The notes: a model not told the origin generated them from the sequence alone. A DNA stretch of 64,000 nucleotides from Ignavibacteriales bacterium (GCA_020635275.1 JACKAA010000001.1:186001-250000), one strand, 5' to 3'. Positions 16,221 to 24,770 are shown, counted from the first letter of the stretch. Program-made: numbers and translations.

Positions 16221-16598
16221 ATGAAAAAGGTATTTTCACTAACATTAATAGCATTTTTAGTCTTAGCATTTTTAAGCAGCAATTCTTTTGCTCAGAGCAA
16301 TCCTGATATTGGACAAATGTTAAAACTTAAAATTCAAACTTTCTTAAAACTTAGTGATGGAAATGGTGACGAGATTAGAACAAATAATCAAGAAAAATTA
16401 AGATTAAAAGACGGAAGTGGTGACAATTGCGGATTTGTTGACGCTGATGGTGATGGAATATGTGATAATTGTGGATTTATTGATGAAGATGGCGACGGAG
16501 TTTGTGATAAATGTGGAGAGGCTGGTTTATATGATAGAGATCGCGATAGACTAAACGATGGAAAAGGATTAAAAGTTAGAGGCGGAAAAGGTAGTTAA
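16221..16598 (+). CDS. Small secreted protein with alternating acidic loops and CxxC pairs
   Basis: A 125-residue protein with a signal peptide to about residue 25 (SFAQ). The core alternates two acidic loops with cysteines: CGFVDADGDGICDNCG and then FIDEDGDGVCDKCGE (Cys70, 81, 84, 95, 98). This joins an EF-hand-like loop with CxxC spacing and could bind Ca and/or a transition metal. It is probably co-transcribed with the gene at 15689, 79 bp upstream, and a terminator follows at 16626. The ribosome-binding site is weak (GGGAG). The function is unknown. Confidence 0.78.
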   Translation: MKKVFSLTLIAFLVLAFLSSNSFAQSNPDIGQMLKLKIQTFLKLSDGNGDEIRTNNQEKLRLKDGSGDNCGFVDADGDGICDNCGFIDEDGDGVCDKCGEAGLYDRDRDRLNDGKGLKVRGGKGS

Positions 16599-16625
16599 AT
16601 AAATTTTAAGTTAATGGAGTGTGGA

Positions 16626-16652
16626 GGGATAGAGTTATTCTATCCCTTTTAT
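16626..16652 (+). terminator. Terminator after the 16221 gene
   Basis: GGGATAG, a 7-base loop and CTATCCC are followed by TTTTAT. It ends just before the barrel protein's start at 16661, so it may also attenuate read-through into that gene. Confidence 0.75.
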
Positions 16653-16660
16653 ATAAGCTT

Positions 16661-17779
16661 ATGTTTAAGAAAATTAAAAAAATACTTGTGTTATCAATTT
16701 TTATAAGTGCTAATTTATTTGGGCAATGGAATTTTAGTATTTCGACTTCTCAAGAATATAATAATAACCCATTTCATTATCCTGATCAAACCTCGTCATT
16801 TATTAGCTCTTTAAATTTGGGCATTGAGCACGAAATTAAATCTTTTGGTTTAGGTTATTATGGAAACTATTCTAATTTTAACAATATGACAGACAGAAAT
16901 TTTTATTGGCATCAATTTGGATTTTGGAATGCCACTAATAATTTAATGTTTGGTCTTTATGTTGAACAAAGAATAAACCAATTAGAATATGAATATTTCG
17001 ATTATTCAAATTATAATGCTTATATAAAACATAAAGCTAGCACCGATGGATTTACATTTTTAACACAAGCCGCATTTACTCTTACAAGTTATGATCAACT
17101 AAGTGATCTCAATAATTGGATGGGATCAATTGGAACGAGCATAAATAAATCTTTTGAAAGCAAAACAACAATTATTGGCGGTGTAAATTTTAATTACAAA
17201 AATTATTATGAAACAAATCTCGATACTACTGAAACAATGATGATGAATTCAAGGAGATTTTCATATACCGAATCGAATTCAGCTTACACAACACAATTAA
17301 ATTATTATCTGAGACTTGCTCAATCACTAACTGAAACAACTGGATTGGCACTTCAGTATACTGGCAGAAATATTATTGATGGAACTGCAAAAACTGTTAG
17401 AGAATTGGAATATGCTTACGGTGATGAATCCCAATATTTTGATGATCCAATTAGTTATGAAGGATATACATTGAATTCTCAAATTACACAAATTTTACCT
17501 TCAGAAATTACATTAAGACTTTCATATTTCTATAATTACAAGGAATACCCTTCTCAAGGAATTTATTTAAATGAAGAAGAAATAGATGATAATACAATTA
17601 GATTAGATGAGCAGCATATTTTTAATTTAAGTTTATCTAAAACTGTTTACTTGGGTAATGAAAATGATTACGCTTTATATTTATCACTTTCTTATCAAAT
17701 GATAAATAATCTTTCCAACAGTTATTGGTATGATTATAAAGCAAATTCATTTAATATGGGAATTGATTTCCAATTTTAA
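16661..17779 (+). CDS. Predicted outer-membrane beta-barrel protein
   Basis: The ATG at 16661 gives a normal signal peptide (about 20 residues, NLFGQ). Upstream codons to 16619 lie within the terminator hairpin and are unlikely to be translated. The 372-residue product has no membrane helices but many alternating aromatic/hydrophobic strands with Asn/Tyr-rich turns. It ends in an aromatic residue (MGIDFQF), as many outer-membrane barrels do. The family is not recognised. It lies downstream of two small metal-loop secreted proteins and may be read through with them; a transport or anchoring role is only inference. Confidence 0.7.
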   Translation: MFKKIKKILVLSIFISANLFGQWNFSISTSQEYNNNPFHYPDQTSSFISSLNLGIEHEIKSFGLGYYGNYSNFNNMTDRNFYWHQFGFWNATNNLMFGLYVEQRINQLEYEYFDYSNYNAYIKHKASTDGFTFLTQAAFTLTSYDQLSDLNNWMGSIGTSINKSFESKTTIIGGVNFNYKNYYETNLDTTETMMMNSRRFSYTESNSAYTTQLNYYLRLAQSLTETTGLALQYTGRNIIDGTAKTVRELEYAYGDESQYFDDPISYEGYTLNSQITQILPSEITLRLSYFYNYKEYPSQGIYLNEEEIDDNTIRLDEQHIFNLSLSKTVYLGNENDYALYLSLSYQMINNLSNSYWYDYKANSFNMGIDFQF

Positions 17780-17794
17780 AATTGACAAATAAAA

Positions 17795-17825
17795 AAGGCG
17801 AACAAGGTCCGCCTTCCATTTTTAG
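17795..17825 (+). terminator. Terminator after the barrel gene
   Basis: AAGGCG and CGCCTT pair around a 9-base loop, followed by a T-rich stretch, 16 bp after the stop codon. Confidence 0.6.
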
Positions 17826-17850
17826 AAGCCCTGAAAAATTCAAAACACCA

Positions 17851-17942
17851 GTCATTCTGAGGAGTCTGTTCACTAACAGACGACGTAAGAATCTTAATAA
17901 TTTGAGTTAAAAATGAGATTTCTCACATTCGTTCGAAATGAC
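17851..17942. repeat. Long imperfect palindromic element (REP/MITE-like)
   Basis: The outer ends GTCATTCTGA and TCGAAATGAC are imperfect inverted copies. Inner pairs (AGAATCTT against GAGATTTCTC) extend the fold. A second hairpin GTCTGTT-CACT-AACAGAC (17864-17881) sits inside. Palindromes starting GTCATTCTGA and ending AATGAC are common dispersed intergenic elements in Bacteroidota and neighbouring phyla. Only one copy occurs in this window. It lies between convergent genes. Confidence 0.6.
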
Positions 17943-17988
17943 AATTTCTTTATTTTTCAAAAGTCTATTTTAATTTTATTAGCTTCTT

Positions 17989-19170
17989 CTAAAAAGCAGA
18001 AACAATACCTAATCCAACTTGCCCATATTTATTTTCCAGATCATAAGTAAATTCACAAAATGGTCTAACATTTCTTTTCAACATCCAGCCCAAATGTCCG
18101 GTAACTTTTGAGTACTTATATCCTCCTAAATCTGAATCCTGCCAATTATAAAGCGCCGCTGCATACCAATTACTTTTGTCACCTCTTGGAGTATAAATTA
18201 GTTCTCCCATCATACCTTTTGTCTCAACCTCAGCTGATAGAACTGTTGGCGAAAGTGGTTGTTTATCTTTACGCAGTACATATTGAAAATTAAGCTCTAG
18301 CATATCATTATAACTTAATGTTAAATCTGGTCCGAACATTGTAGTTTCATTTGTGAATGAGTTGTTGTTACCGTCTTCCAGATCTTCTTTGCCATAATAA
18401 CCGAAACCACCAATTCTGAGAAATTCACCAATATCCTGCGAAAGTCTTCCAAAAACATTTTTATACGGATCGTAATCAAAATTTCTTAATTCATCAGGTT
18501 CACCAATTCCTGATCCATTAAGTATTTCAACAATAATATCCGTCCCCGAATCAAATCCATATGTCAGCATAATACCTCTATCATATGTCAAATCAATTCT
18601 TGAATGACCAATACTATTTTTGTACAAAAGATAATCTTCAAAAGTTAATCTCAATTCTCTTTTAAACAACGGATCGGAAACTTGAAATTGACCAATATAT
18701 AAATCTAATTCTGAACCAAACAAATTATTAAACATAATAAACGCATCTTCAATTCCTGCTACTTCACCTCTTTCACTAAAGAAAAAATAAAAATAGTAAG
18801 CTATATTTGGAGCAATTTCTCCTCCCGAAAGCAGTTTTAAAATATAAGGCGCATTAAAATCACTTTTTTCAGAATTATTATTATTGTAAGTAACTAAACC
18901 TTCAAGTCTAACTGCAATTGGAAAATCACGAATTAAAGATAAATCATCATCACCGGTATTTACATAATATCTTGGATTATCTTGATCAGCTAATTTAAAT
19001 CCATTTCCAGCAAACTCATCTCCGTAAGGTTTTAATTTTGGAAAAGGTGCATGACAAGTTGCACAGCTCATATTGTACTTTCTCGCAAAAGCAGGAATAG
19101 CCAAAACTAATTCAGATAAAAATAAAAGAATAGAAAAGGCTAAAATTAATTTTACAAATAAATTTTTCAT
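17989..19170 (-). CDS. Monohaem cytochrome-porin fusion (outer membrane)
   Basis: The start is the ATG at 19170; the ATG at 19185 overlaps the GGAGGA ribosome-binding site. A 393-residue protein with a signal peptide followed at once by one haem motif (Cys36, Cys39, His40) in the context FARKYNMSCATCHAPFPKL and then a block KPYGDEFAGNGF. The rest is strand-rich and ends AF, as expected for a barrel. The same arrangement of an N-terminal CXXCH, FPxL and a following barrel is seen in Cyc2-type cytochrome-porins. It follows the multihaem gene at 19185 by only a few bases, so the two probably form an outer-membrane conduit; the direction of electron flow is unknown. Confidence 0.8.
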   Translation of the reverse strand: MKNLFVKLILAFSILLFLSELVLAIPAFARKYNMSCATCHAPFPKLKPYGDEFAGNGFKLADQDNPRYYVNTGDDDLSLIRDFPIAVRLEGLVTYNNNNSEKSDFNAPYILKLLSGGEIAPNIAYYFYFFFSERGEVAGIEDAFIMFNNLFGSELDLYIGQFQVSDPLFKRELRLTFEDYLLYKNSIGHSRIDLTYDRGIMLTYGFDSGTDIIVEILNGSGIGEPDELRNFDYDPYKNVFGRLSQDIGEFLRIGGFGYYGKEDLEDGNNNSFTNETTMFGPDLTLSYNDMLELNFQYVLRKDKQPLSPTVLSAEVETKGMMGELIYTPRGDKSNWYAAALYNWQDSDLGGYKYSKVTGHLGWMLKRNVRPFCEFTYDLENKYGQVGLGIVSAF

Positions 19171-19184
19171 TTTAAATTCCTCCA

Positions 19185-20528
19185 TTAATAGAATACAGTA
19201 AATTCAGTAGAGTGTTCACCAACTTTAATTGTTTCCATTTCATCTTCAGGCACACCTAAAAATTCACCAACAGACGTAACAAGTTTTTGATAGTTAATAG
19301 TTGCTACAACTTTAACTTTTCCTTCAGCAATTTCATTTGGCAGTGTAAAAGTAAATGTTTCAATTTTAGTTTCACGCGGTCCAATCCTATAATCAGGTCC
19401 AAAGGATTTTGTGTTCCACTGTTGAATTGTCATTCTTCCTTGTGGATCAAAATATGGTTTTCTAAATATTCTGTCTCCTACCGGAACAGCATCTCTTTGC
19501 ACACCTTTAAAATCTGGATCATCCAATGCAATTCCCATATCTTGATATGCTAAAACATCAGCAGCAATAGTGTATTCTTCACCATCAAAACCTTTCTTAT
19601 CAACCGGAATGTGGAATACATTCCCTTTTGAATCAACTGCTTCAACATGCAGCCAAACAATTCTATCTTCAACAGATCCGGTTGGGAATTTATGTCCGGT
19701 TTTTTGATTGAATAGAGCTGCAGTTAATTTTACAACTTCTCCAGGTTCTGCTTCTCTAATATCTGGATGGATTCTAACTTCAATTGTTCCTTTCACTTTT
19801 CCCGGATCATGTGCACCATGAAAAAGATGAAGTTTTGTATCCGGTTGAACTTCGCCCATCGATGCACTTTTAAATTCAGCTTTTGTCATGTGACAATTTT
19901 GGCATTGTACTCCTTCCTTATAATACGGGCCTTCTTTCCATTCAAGATGTGTAGATTTAACCCAAGTGCCAAAAGGACTTTTTTCATTATGGCAAATTCC
20001 GCAAAAATCACCAGAAGAATGTAATTCAGATTTTACAATTTCATGTTCCGGTGAAGTTATTCCACTTTTACGGGAACTATATTTTGTTTTACCAGGCGAC
20101 ATGATGTAATTAAAGTTAAAAGGGGTATCGCCTTCAAAACCAGTAATAGAATGACAAACATCACATGAAACAGATTCATTTGCTCTTGAGTTTTCACTTG
20201 GAAATGGAGGAGGAACATCACCTGCAATAAAAGCTATTGGTGTATGACAACCATTACATCCTGCTTTAACTTCAGCGACCTTCTCATCTTTTTCTGCATG
20301 CGGCACGGCTAACTTAAAATATTCAATTTCATCCCAATGATGGGTATATGCTTGAGACATCATTGCTTGAGTCCATTGTTGATAAAAATCAACATGACAA
20401 GAAGCACCACAAAATTTTGGTTTTTGAAAATCATCATAACCAAAGTCACCCATCTTTGTTGCTTTTTGAGCTATTAATGGAAATGTTAAAACGAAGAGAA
20501 TAAAAGAGACTAATATCTTATTATTCAT
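19185..20528 (-). CDS. Multihaem c-type cytochrome (c554-like)
   Basis: A 447-residue periplasmic protein with a signal peptide (to about residue 20). Four standard haem motifs are at residues 91 (CNGCH), 122 (CDVCH), 176 (CGICH) and 209 (CQNCH). The first candidate site is CGASCH at residues 40-45, a CX3CH spacing. The C-terminal half is an Ig-like domain with HKFPTGSVEDRIVWLHV, a block recurrent in c554-type multihaem proteins. The ribosome-binding site is AAGGAGAG. It is the first gene of an operon with the cytochrome-porin. It would pass electrons across the periplasm to or from that protein. Confidence 0.88.
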   Translation of the reverse strand: MNNKILVSFILFVLTFPLIAQKATKMGDFGYDDFQKPKFCGASCHVDFYQQWTQAMMSQAYTHHWDEIEYFKLAVPHAEKDEKVAEVKAGCNGCHTPIAFIAGDVPPPFPSENSRANESVSCDVCHSITGFEGDTPFNFNYIMSPGKTKYSSRKSGITSPEHEIVKSELHSSGDFCGICHNEKSPFGTWVKSTHLEWKEGPYYKEGVQCQNCHMTKAEFKSASMGEVQPDTKLHLFHGAHDPGKVKGTIEVRIHPDIREAEPGEVVKLTAALFNQKTGHKFPTGSVEDRIVWLHVEAVDSKGNVFHIPVDKKGFDGEEYTIAADVLAYQDMGIALDDPDFKGVQRDAVPVGDRIFRKPYFDPQGRMTIQQWNTKSFGPDYRIGPRETKIETFTFTLPNEIAEGKVKVVATINYQKLVTSVGEFLGVPEDEMETIKVGEHSTEFTVFY

Positions 20529-20757
20529 GATTACTCTCCTTATTAAAGAAATGATTGCTTCAACTTAAAAAATTGTTCCATCACTAACAAATTAAAAATA
20601 ATTTATTTATATAGATTTATTAATTACTTGAAATTCTTAATGCGAATAGTGGATTGAATAAATCAACTTTATTAACTTTACTTGTTTACAAGCAAATTTC
20701 TATTTTTAGAAAGGAGAATTTAAAGTAATTAAATAAAAATTTATAATTGGTGATATT

Positions 20758-22761
20758 CTGAAAAAGTTAAATCTTCAGCCTAAAAGTTTAATTCTAATTT
20801 TTATTGCAGTTGCTGTCCTTATCATTTCATCAGCTCTTTTTGAACTTTTTCAAAGCAAAAATGAAATGTACGATTTAATGGCAGAACAATCCCATTCACT
20901 TCTAGAAACAACTTTATCTGCTTCAAATAATGCATTACTTTCTTATGAAACAATTGATTCTGAATTGAAAGTCAGATTGCTGAACAATGCCAATTTAGTA
21001 AAATTACTTTACGAACGAAATCTATTGACTGATAAATTACTTAAGCGTATTGCAGTTGAAAATAACATTTATAGAATTAATATCTTTAGCATTGAAGGTG
21101 AAAAATTATTTAGCAGTAATGAAGAAATTCATACTGATCTTGAAGAAAATTATTCACCAAGTGATTATTTGTATCCGATTTTTAATGATGAAGTTGATAC
21201 GTTAATTATTGGACTTAAAAAATCTAGATATCAAGATGAATTTCGTTTTGCAGTTGCAGTTGCTTCTACAAACAGAAGTGCAATTGTGGTTAATATAAAT
21301 GCTGAAGATTTGTTAAAATTTAGAAGACAAATAGGTTTTGGCAGCTTACTTAAAAAACTGACCAATAATGATAAAATTGAATTTGCCGCTTTGCAGGATT
21401 ATAATAATATTCTTGCTGCATCCGGTAATGTTGAAAATCTAGAAGCAATTGAAGAATCAGAATTTTTATTAAATTCATTAAACGATTCAACTTTCGCATG
21501 GCGGATTTTAGATTCTGACACACTGCAAATATTTGAAGCTGTTCATCCCTTTTCTCACAATGGAAGACTTGTTGGTTTATTCAGATTAGGATTATCCCTA
21601 GATCCTTTAAATGCAATTAATGAAAGAATTATAAGAAGATTAATAATTATTGGAATAATACTTTTTGTTTTGGGTTCACTATTGCTGACTTATATTTTTA
21701 CCCAACAAAATTTTGATGTTCTTCAGAAAAGATTTAAAATTGTTGAGGCTTATTCCGACAAGGTTTTGCATAATGTAAGTGATGCAGTAATTGTAATTGA
21801 TGGAAACAATGTAATTAAAATATCTAATAACGCTGCAAATAAATTACTTAATCTTGATGCTAATTCTTTAGATAATAAAATTGAAACACTTAATTTAGAC
21901 CAAAGCTGTTTTAGGATATTTAATACAAATTTAGGACTCGAGCAAATTGAGTGTAATATTCAAAATGATAGAAAATATTTGTTAATATCAAAAAGTACTT
22001 TTGAATCTGAAAATAAATCTACGAACACCGTTTTAGTAATTAGAGATTTAACAGAGCAGAAATTACTTGAAAATCAAATTCAACGAAAAGAAAGAATGGT
22101 AGCAATGGGCGAACTTGCATCCGGGGTTGCACATGAAATAAGAAATCCATTAAATACAATTAGCACAATAACTCAACAGCTTAACAAGGATTTTGAACCA
22201 ATAGAAAATAAAGAAGAATTTAAAACTTTATCAAACTTAGTAGCAAATGAAGTTAAAAGAATAAATCAGACTGTTCAAAGTTTTTTACGATTTTCAAAGC
22301 CTGAAAAAATTTCACCATCCGAATTTTTACTTTCTGAATTAATTACTCAAATTGAAAACCAGTATAAATTAATGCTGAAAGAAAAATCAATTACATTTTC
22401 TCACAATCTAAATTGGGATGGAATTGTAAAATGGGATAGAAATCAAATTCAACAAGTAATAATGAATTTAGTTCAAAACTCATTTGACAGTATTGAGAAT
22501 AAAGGTGAAATTTCTATTGAATCATTCAAGCAGAATGAAGATATCATTATAAAAATAAAAGATAATGGACCCGGAATTCCTTCACATATTTTAAATAAAA
22601 TATTTAATTTATACTTCACCACAAAAGCAAAAGGCACTGGAATTGGTTTAAGTATTGTTCAAAAAATAATTATGGAACATGGTGGTATAATTAATGTTGA
22701 AAGTGAAGAAAATAATGGAACTGAATTTTCAATTAAATTGCCAATAATTTATAACAGCTAA
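20758..22761 (+). CDS. Membrane sensor histidine kinase paired with the NtrC-type regulator
   Basis: The frame is open upstream of the first ATG (20866) to a stop at 20734. That upstream part encodes a membrane helix (SLILIFIAVAVLIISSALF), so the true start is probably a non-ATG codon near 20758 (CTG, preceded by GGTGAT). From there the 667 residues show helix 1, a periplasmic sensor, helix 2 (about 296-318), a PAS-like region and a HisKA domain with GELASGVAHEIRNPLNT. HATPase boxes follow (VIMNLVQNSFDS, IKDNGPGIP, GTGIGLSIV). It phosphorylates the regulator 14 bp downstream. The exact start is uncertain. Confidence 0.88.
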   Translation: MKKLNLQPKSLILIFIAVAVLIISSALFELFQSKNEMYDLMAEQSHSLLETTLSASNNALLSYETIDSELKVRLLNNANLVKLLYERNLLTDKLLKRIAVENNIYRINIFSIEGEKLFSSNEEIHTDLEENYSPSDYLYPIFNDEVDTLIIGLKKSRYQDEFRFAVAVASTNRSAIVVNINAEDLLKFRRQIGFGSLLKKLTNNDKIEFAALQDYNNILAASGNVENLEAIEESEFLLNSLNDSTFAWRILDSDTLQIFEAVHPFSHNGRLVGLFRLGLSLDPLNAINERIIRRLIIIGIILFVLGSLLLTYIFTQQNFDVLQKRFKIVEAYSDKVLHNVSDAVIVIDGNNVIKISNNAANKLLNLDANSLDNKIETLNLDQSCFRIFNTNLGLEQIECNIQNDRKYLLISKSTFESENKSTNTVLVIRDLTEQKLLENQIQRKERMVAMGELASGVAHEIRNPLNTISTITQQLNKDFEPIENKEEFKTLSNLVANEVKRINQTVQSFLRFSKPEKISPSEFLLSELITQIENQYKLMLKEKSITFSHNLNWDGIVKWDRNQIQQVIMNLVQNSFDSIENKGEISIESFKQNEDIIIKIKDNGPGIPSHILNKIFNLYFTTKAKGTGIGLSIVQKIIMEHGGIINVESEENNGTEFSIKLPIIYNS

Positions 22762-22775
22762 AACATAAAAGTATT

Positions 22776-24167
22776 ATGGAAAAATTATCAATCCTAATTA
22801 TTGATGATGAAGAATCACAATTACAATCGCTTAAAAGTTTTTTGACAAGAAGAGACTATGAAGTTACGACAGCATCAAATGGTGAAGATGGTTTTGATGT
22901 TTTAAGTTCCAAATTTATAGATGTAGTTTTAACAGATTACAGAATGCCTAATTGGGATGGATTTACAGTACTTAAAAAAGTTAAAGAATTTAATCCTGAA
23001 ATTGATGTAGTAGTTATGACAGCATATGGAAGTGTTGAAGATGCTGTTGATATTATGAAAGCCGGCGCTTATGATTATTTATCCAAACCTATCGATTTAG
23101 ATGAATTGGAGAATTTATTAAATAGAATTAGAGAAAAACGATTCTTAGTCTCTGAAAATAAATTATTGAAAGAGCAACTTAATGAAAAATTTAAATTTGA
23201 TTCAATAATTTCTGAAAGTAGTATTATGGAAGAGGTTCTTAATACTGCTGGAAGAGTTGCAAATAGTAAAACATCTGTATTAATAAGAGGAGAAAGCGGT
23301 ACAGGTAAAGAACTTATTGCGCGTGCAATTCATCATGCAAGTCCAAGAAAAGACAAACCATTTGTTACTGTAAATATTTCATCACTTGCTGAAAACTTGT
23401 TAGAGAGCGAATTATTTGGACATGAAAAAGGAGCATTTACGGGAGCAACAAATCAAAGAATTGGAAGATTTGAAGAAGCTGACGGCGGTACATTATTTAT
23501 TGATGAAGTTGGCGATATTCCTCTTCAGGCTCAAGTAAAATTATTGAGAGCAATTCAGTTTGGTGAAATTCAAAAATTAGGCGGTAATTCAACAATTAAA
23601 GTTGATGTAAGAATAATAACTGCCACTCACAGAGATTTGGAATCGATGATAAAAAATGGCGAATTCAGAGAAGATTTATTTTACAGATTAAACGTTGTTT
23701 CAATTCACCTTCCTTCGCTAAGACAAAGAAAAAGTGATATTCCTATTCTGGTTGATCACTTAATTAAAAAACATGCAGAAATAAATCAAAAAATTATTTC
23801 TTCAATTTCATCAGAAGCTATGGATCAGTTAATGAAATATCAATATCCGGGCAATATCAGAGAATTAGAAAATATTATTGAAAGAGCTGTTGTATTATGC
23901 AGAGGAGATTTAATTACAAAATCTGATTTGCCCGCACAGATTGGTAAAATATCTGAGAAAAAAATATTTGATCCTACTGATCTTGAAGATGGTTATGAAG
24001 AAAAAGTAAGATCGTTTGAAAAAGAAATTATTTTTGAAGCATTAAGCAGAACAAACGGCAATAAAAGTGCAGCAGCCAGAATATTAAATATTACCGAAAG
24101 ACATTTAAGAAGCAGAATAGAAATTTTAGACATAAAAGATGATGTAAACAAAAAAAGAGAAACATAG
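22776..24167 (+). CDS. NtrC-family sigma-54-dependent response regulator
   Basis: A 463-residue regulator. The receiver is at 1-120 (DD at 10-11, phosphoacceptor Asp54 in VLTDYRMPNWDG, Lys in LSKPID). The AAA+ domain is at about 140-370, with Walker A GESGTGKE, the sigma-54 contact loop GAFTGA at 219-224, and Walker B GGTLFIDEVGD. A Fis-type helix-turn-helix closes the protein (NGNKSAAARILNITERHLRSRI). It activates sigma-54 promoters after phosphorylation by the kinase at 20758. Likely targets are the genes next to the TCGACTTRTYGGTCGA palindromes at 15521 and 24699, by inference. Confidence 0.95.
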   Translation: MEKLSILIIDDEESQLQSLKSFLTRRDYEVTTASNGEDGFDVLSSKFIDVVLTDYRMPNWDGFTVLKKVKEFNPEIDVVVMTAYGSVEDAVDIMKAGAYDYLSKPIDLDELENLLNRIREKRFLVSENKLLKEQLNEKFKFDSIISESSIMEEVLNTAGRVANSKTSVLIRGESGTGKELIARAIHHASPRKDKPFVTVNISSLAENLLESELFGHEKGAFTGATNQRIGRFEEADGGTLFIDEVGDIPLQAQVKLLRAIQFGEIQKLGGNSTIKVDVRIITATHRDLESMIKNGEFREDLFYRLNVVSIHLPSLRQRKSDIPILVDHLIKKHAEINQKIISSISSEAMDQLMKYQYPGNIRELENIIERAVVLCRGDLITKSDLPAQIGKISEKKIFDPTDLEDGYEEKVRSFEKEIIFEALSRTNGNKSAAARILNITERHLRSRIEILDIKDDVNKKRET

Positions 24168-24180
24168 GTTTCTCTTTTTT
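24150..24180. terminator. Terminator after the NtrC-type gene
   Basis: AAAAAAGAGAAAC and GTTTCTCTTTTTT form an A/T-flanked stem-loop overlapping the stop codon at 24165-24167. It is usable from both strands by the convergent genes. Confidence 0.8.
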
Positions 24181-24206
24181 GTAATGCGGTTATTATTGAG
24201 GGAATT

Positions 24207-24569
24207 CTAATTTTTGCCGCCTCTTTTTTGACTTCCTTTAGGTCCTGTTCCATCACATTCACCTGTGCCTGATCCACTGCCTGCACCTGAACCTTTTCCA
24301 AATCCTGTACCGTCTTGAGGTCTTACACCAGAACCGCTGCCATCTTTTAATCCATAACCTTTGCCTTGTCCTTGATTATTTGTACCAGCATTGTCACAAA
24401 TTCCATCACCGTCTGCATCTACCCAATTAACTCCCTGAGCACTGCCAGACTGCAATGTTTGTGCTTTTACCATTTTTCTATTTTGATTGTTTTGTTCTTG
24501 AGCAAAAACTGATGTTGTAAAAACTGAGACTAATACTAAGATAATTGAAAGATTAATTAAGCGTTTCAT
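24207..24569 (-). CDS. Small secreted Gly-rich protein with one calcium-type loop
   Basis: A 120-residue protein with a signal peptide to about residue 23 (SVFAQ), one acidic loop WVDADGDGICDNAG and a long Gly/Ser/Lys low-complexity tail ending RGGKN. It is a clear relative of the products at 15689 and 16221. The start has AGGAG upstream. It lies convergent to the NtrC-type regulator gene and has a TTTGGCACAATA element plus a double palindrome upstream, so it is a probable target of that regulator. The function is unknown; metal or Ca binding is inferred from the loop. Confidence 0.8.
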   Translation of the reverse strand: MKRLINLSIILVLVSVFTTSVFAQEQNNQNRKMVKAQTLQSGSAQGVNWVDADGDGICDNAGTNNQGQGKGYGLKDGSGSGVRPQDGTGFGKGSGAGSGSGTGECDGTGPKGSQKRGGKN

Positions 24570-24613
24570 TTTTAACTCCTTTTTGTTTTAATTGTGATTT
24601 CCCAAGGAGTTTA

Positions 24614-24628
24614 GAAATTATTGTGCCA
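24614..24628 (-). promoter_or_regulatory. Sigma-54-like element upstream of gene 24569
   Basis: Minus strand TGGCACAATAATTTC: a perfect -24 box and a -12 box close to TTGC (TTTC). TTTGGCACAATA is shared exactly with the element at 15628. It lies about 45 bp before the ATG. Confidence 0.5.
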
Positions 24629-24688
24629 AAATAAATTATTTGATTTGAATGTATTTTTACAACTTTTTAAGTAAAAGATTCCGTGTCA

Positions 24689-24714
24689 GTCGATTTAATC
24701 GACTTGTTGGTCGA
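24689..24714. promoter_or_regulatory. Double palindromic activator site (TCGAC-N6-GTCGA), copy 2
   Basis: GTCGATTTAATCGAC (24689-24703) overlaps TCGACTTGTTGGTCGA (24699-24714). The latter matches 14 of 16 bases at 15521-15536. It sits about 72 bp upstream of the -24 box; the distance is about 63 bp at the DUF2202 locus, so the two differ by roughly one helical turn. Confidence 0.65.
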
Positions 24715-24722
24715 AAATAAAA

Positions 24723-24747
24723 AAAGCTGATCATTAGATCAGCTTTA
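24723..24747 (-). terminator. Terminator of the lipoprotein gene at 24771
   Basis: AAAGCTGATC and GATCAGCTTT form a 10-bp stem, followed on the minus strand by TTTTATTTTC. Confidence 0.85.
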
Positions 24748-24770
24748 TGTTTGTGTACAATTTAATTTTT

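Noticed and set aside
17851..17942. Insertion sequence or transposon remnant
   Set aside because: No transposase frame or target-site duplication is visible. The element is a short palindromic repeat only.
20573..20590. Sigma-54-type promoter of the multihaem/cytochrome-porin operon
   Set aside because: The minus-strand TGGAACAATTTTTTA lacks the -12 GC element and no palindrome lies upstream.
23993..24301. Minus-strand frame across the end of the NtrC-type regulator gene
   Set aside because: It overlaps two well-supported genes in other frames and has no independent support.
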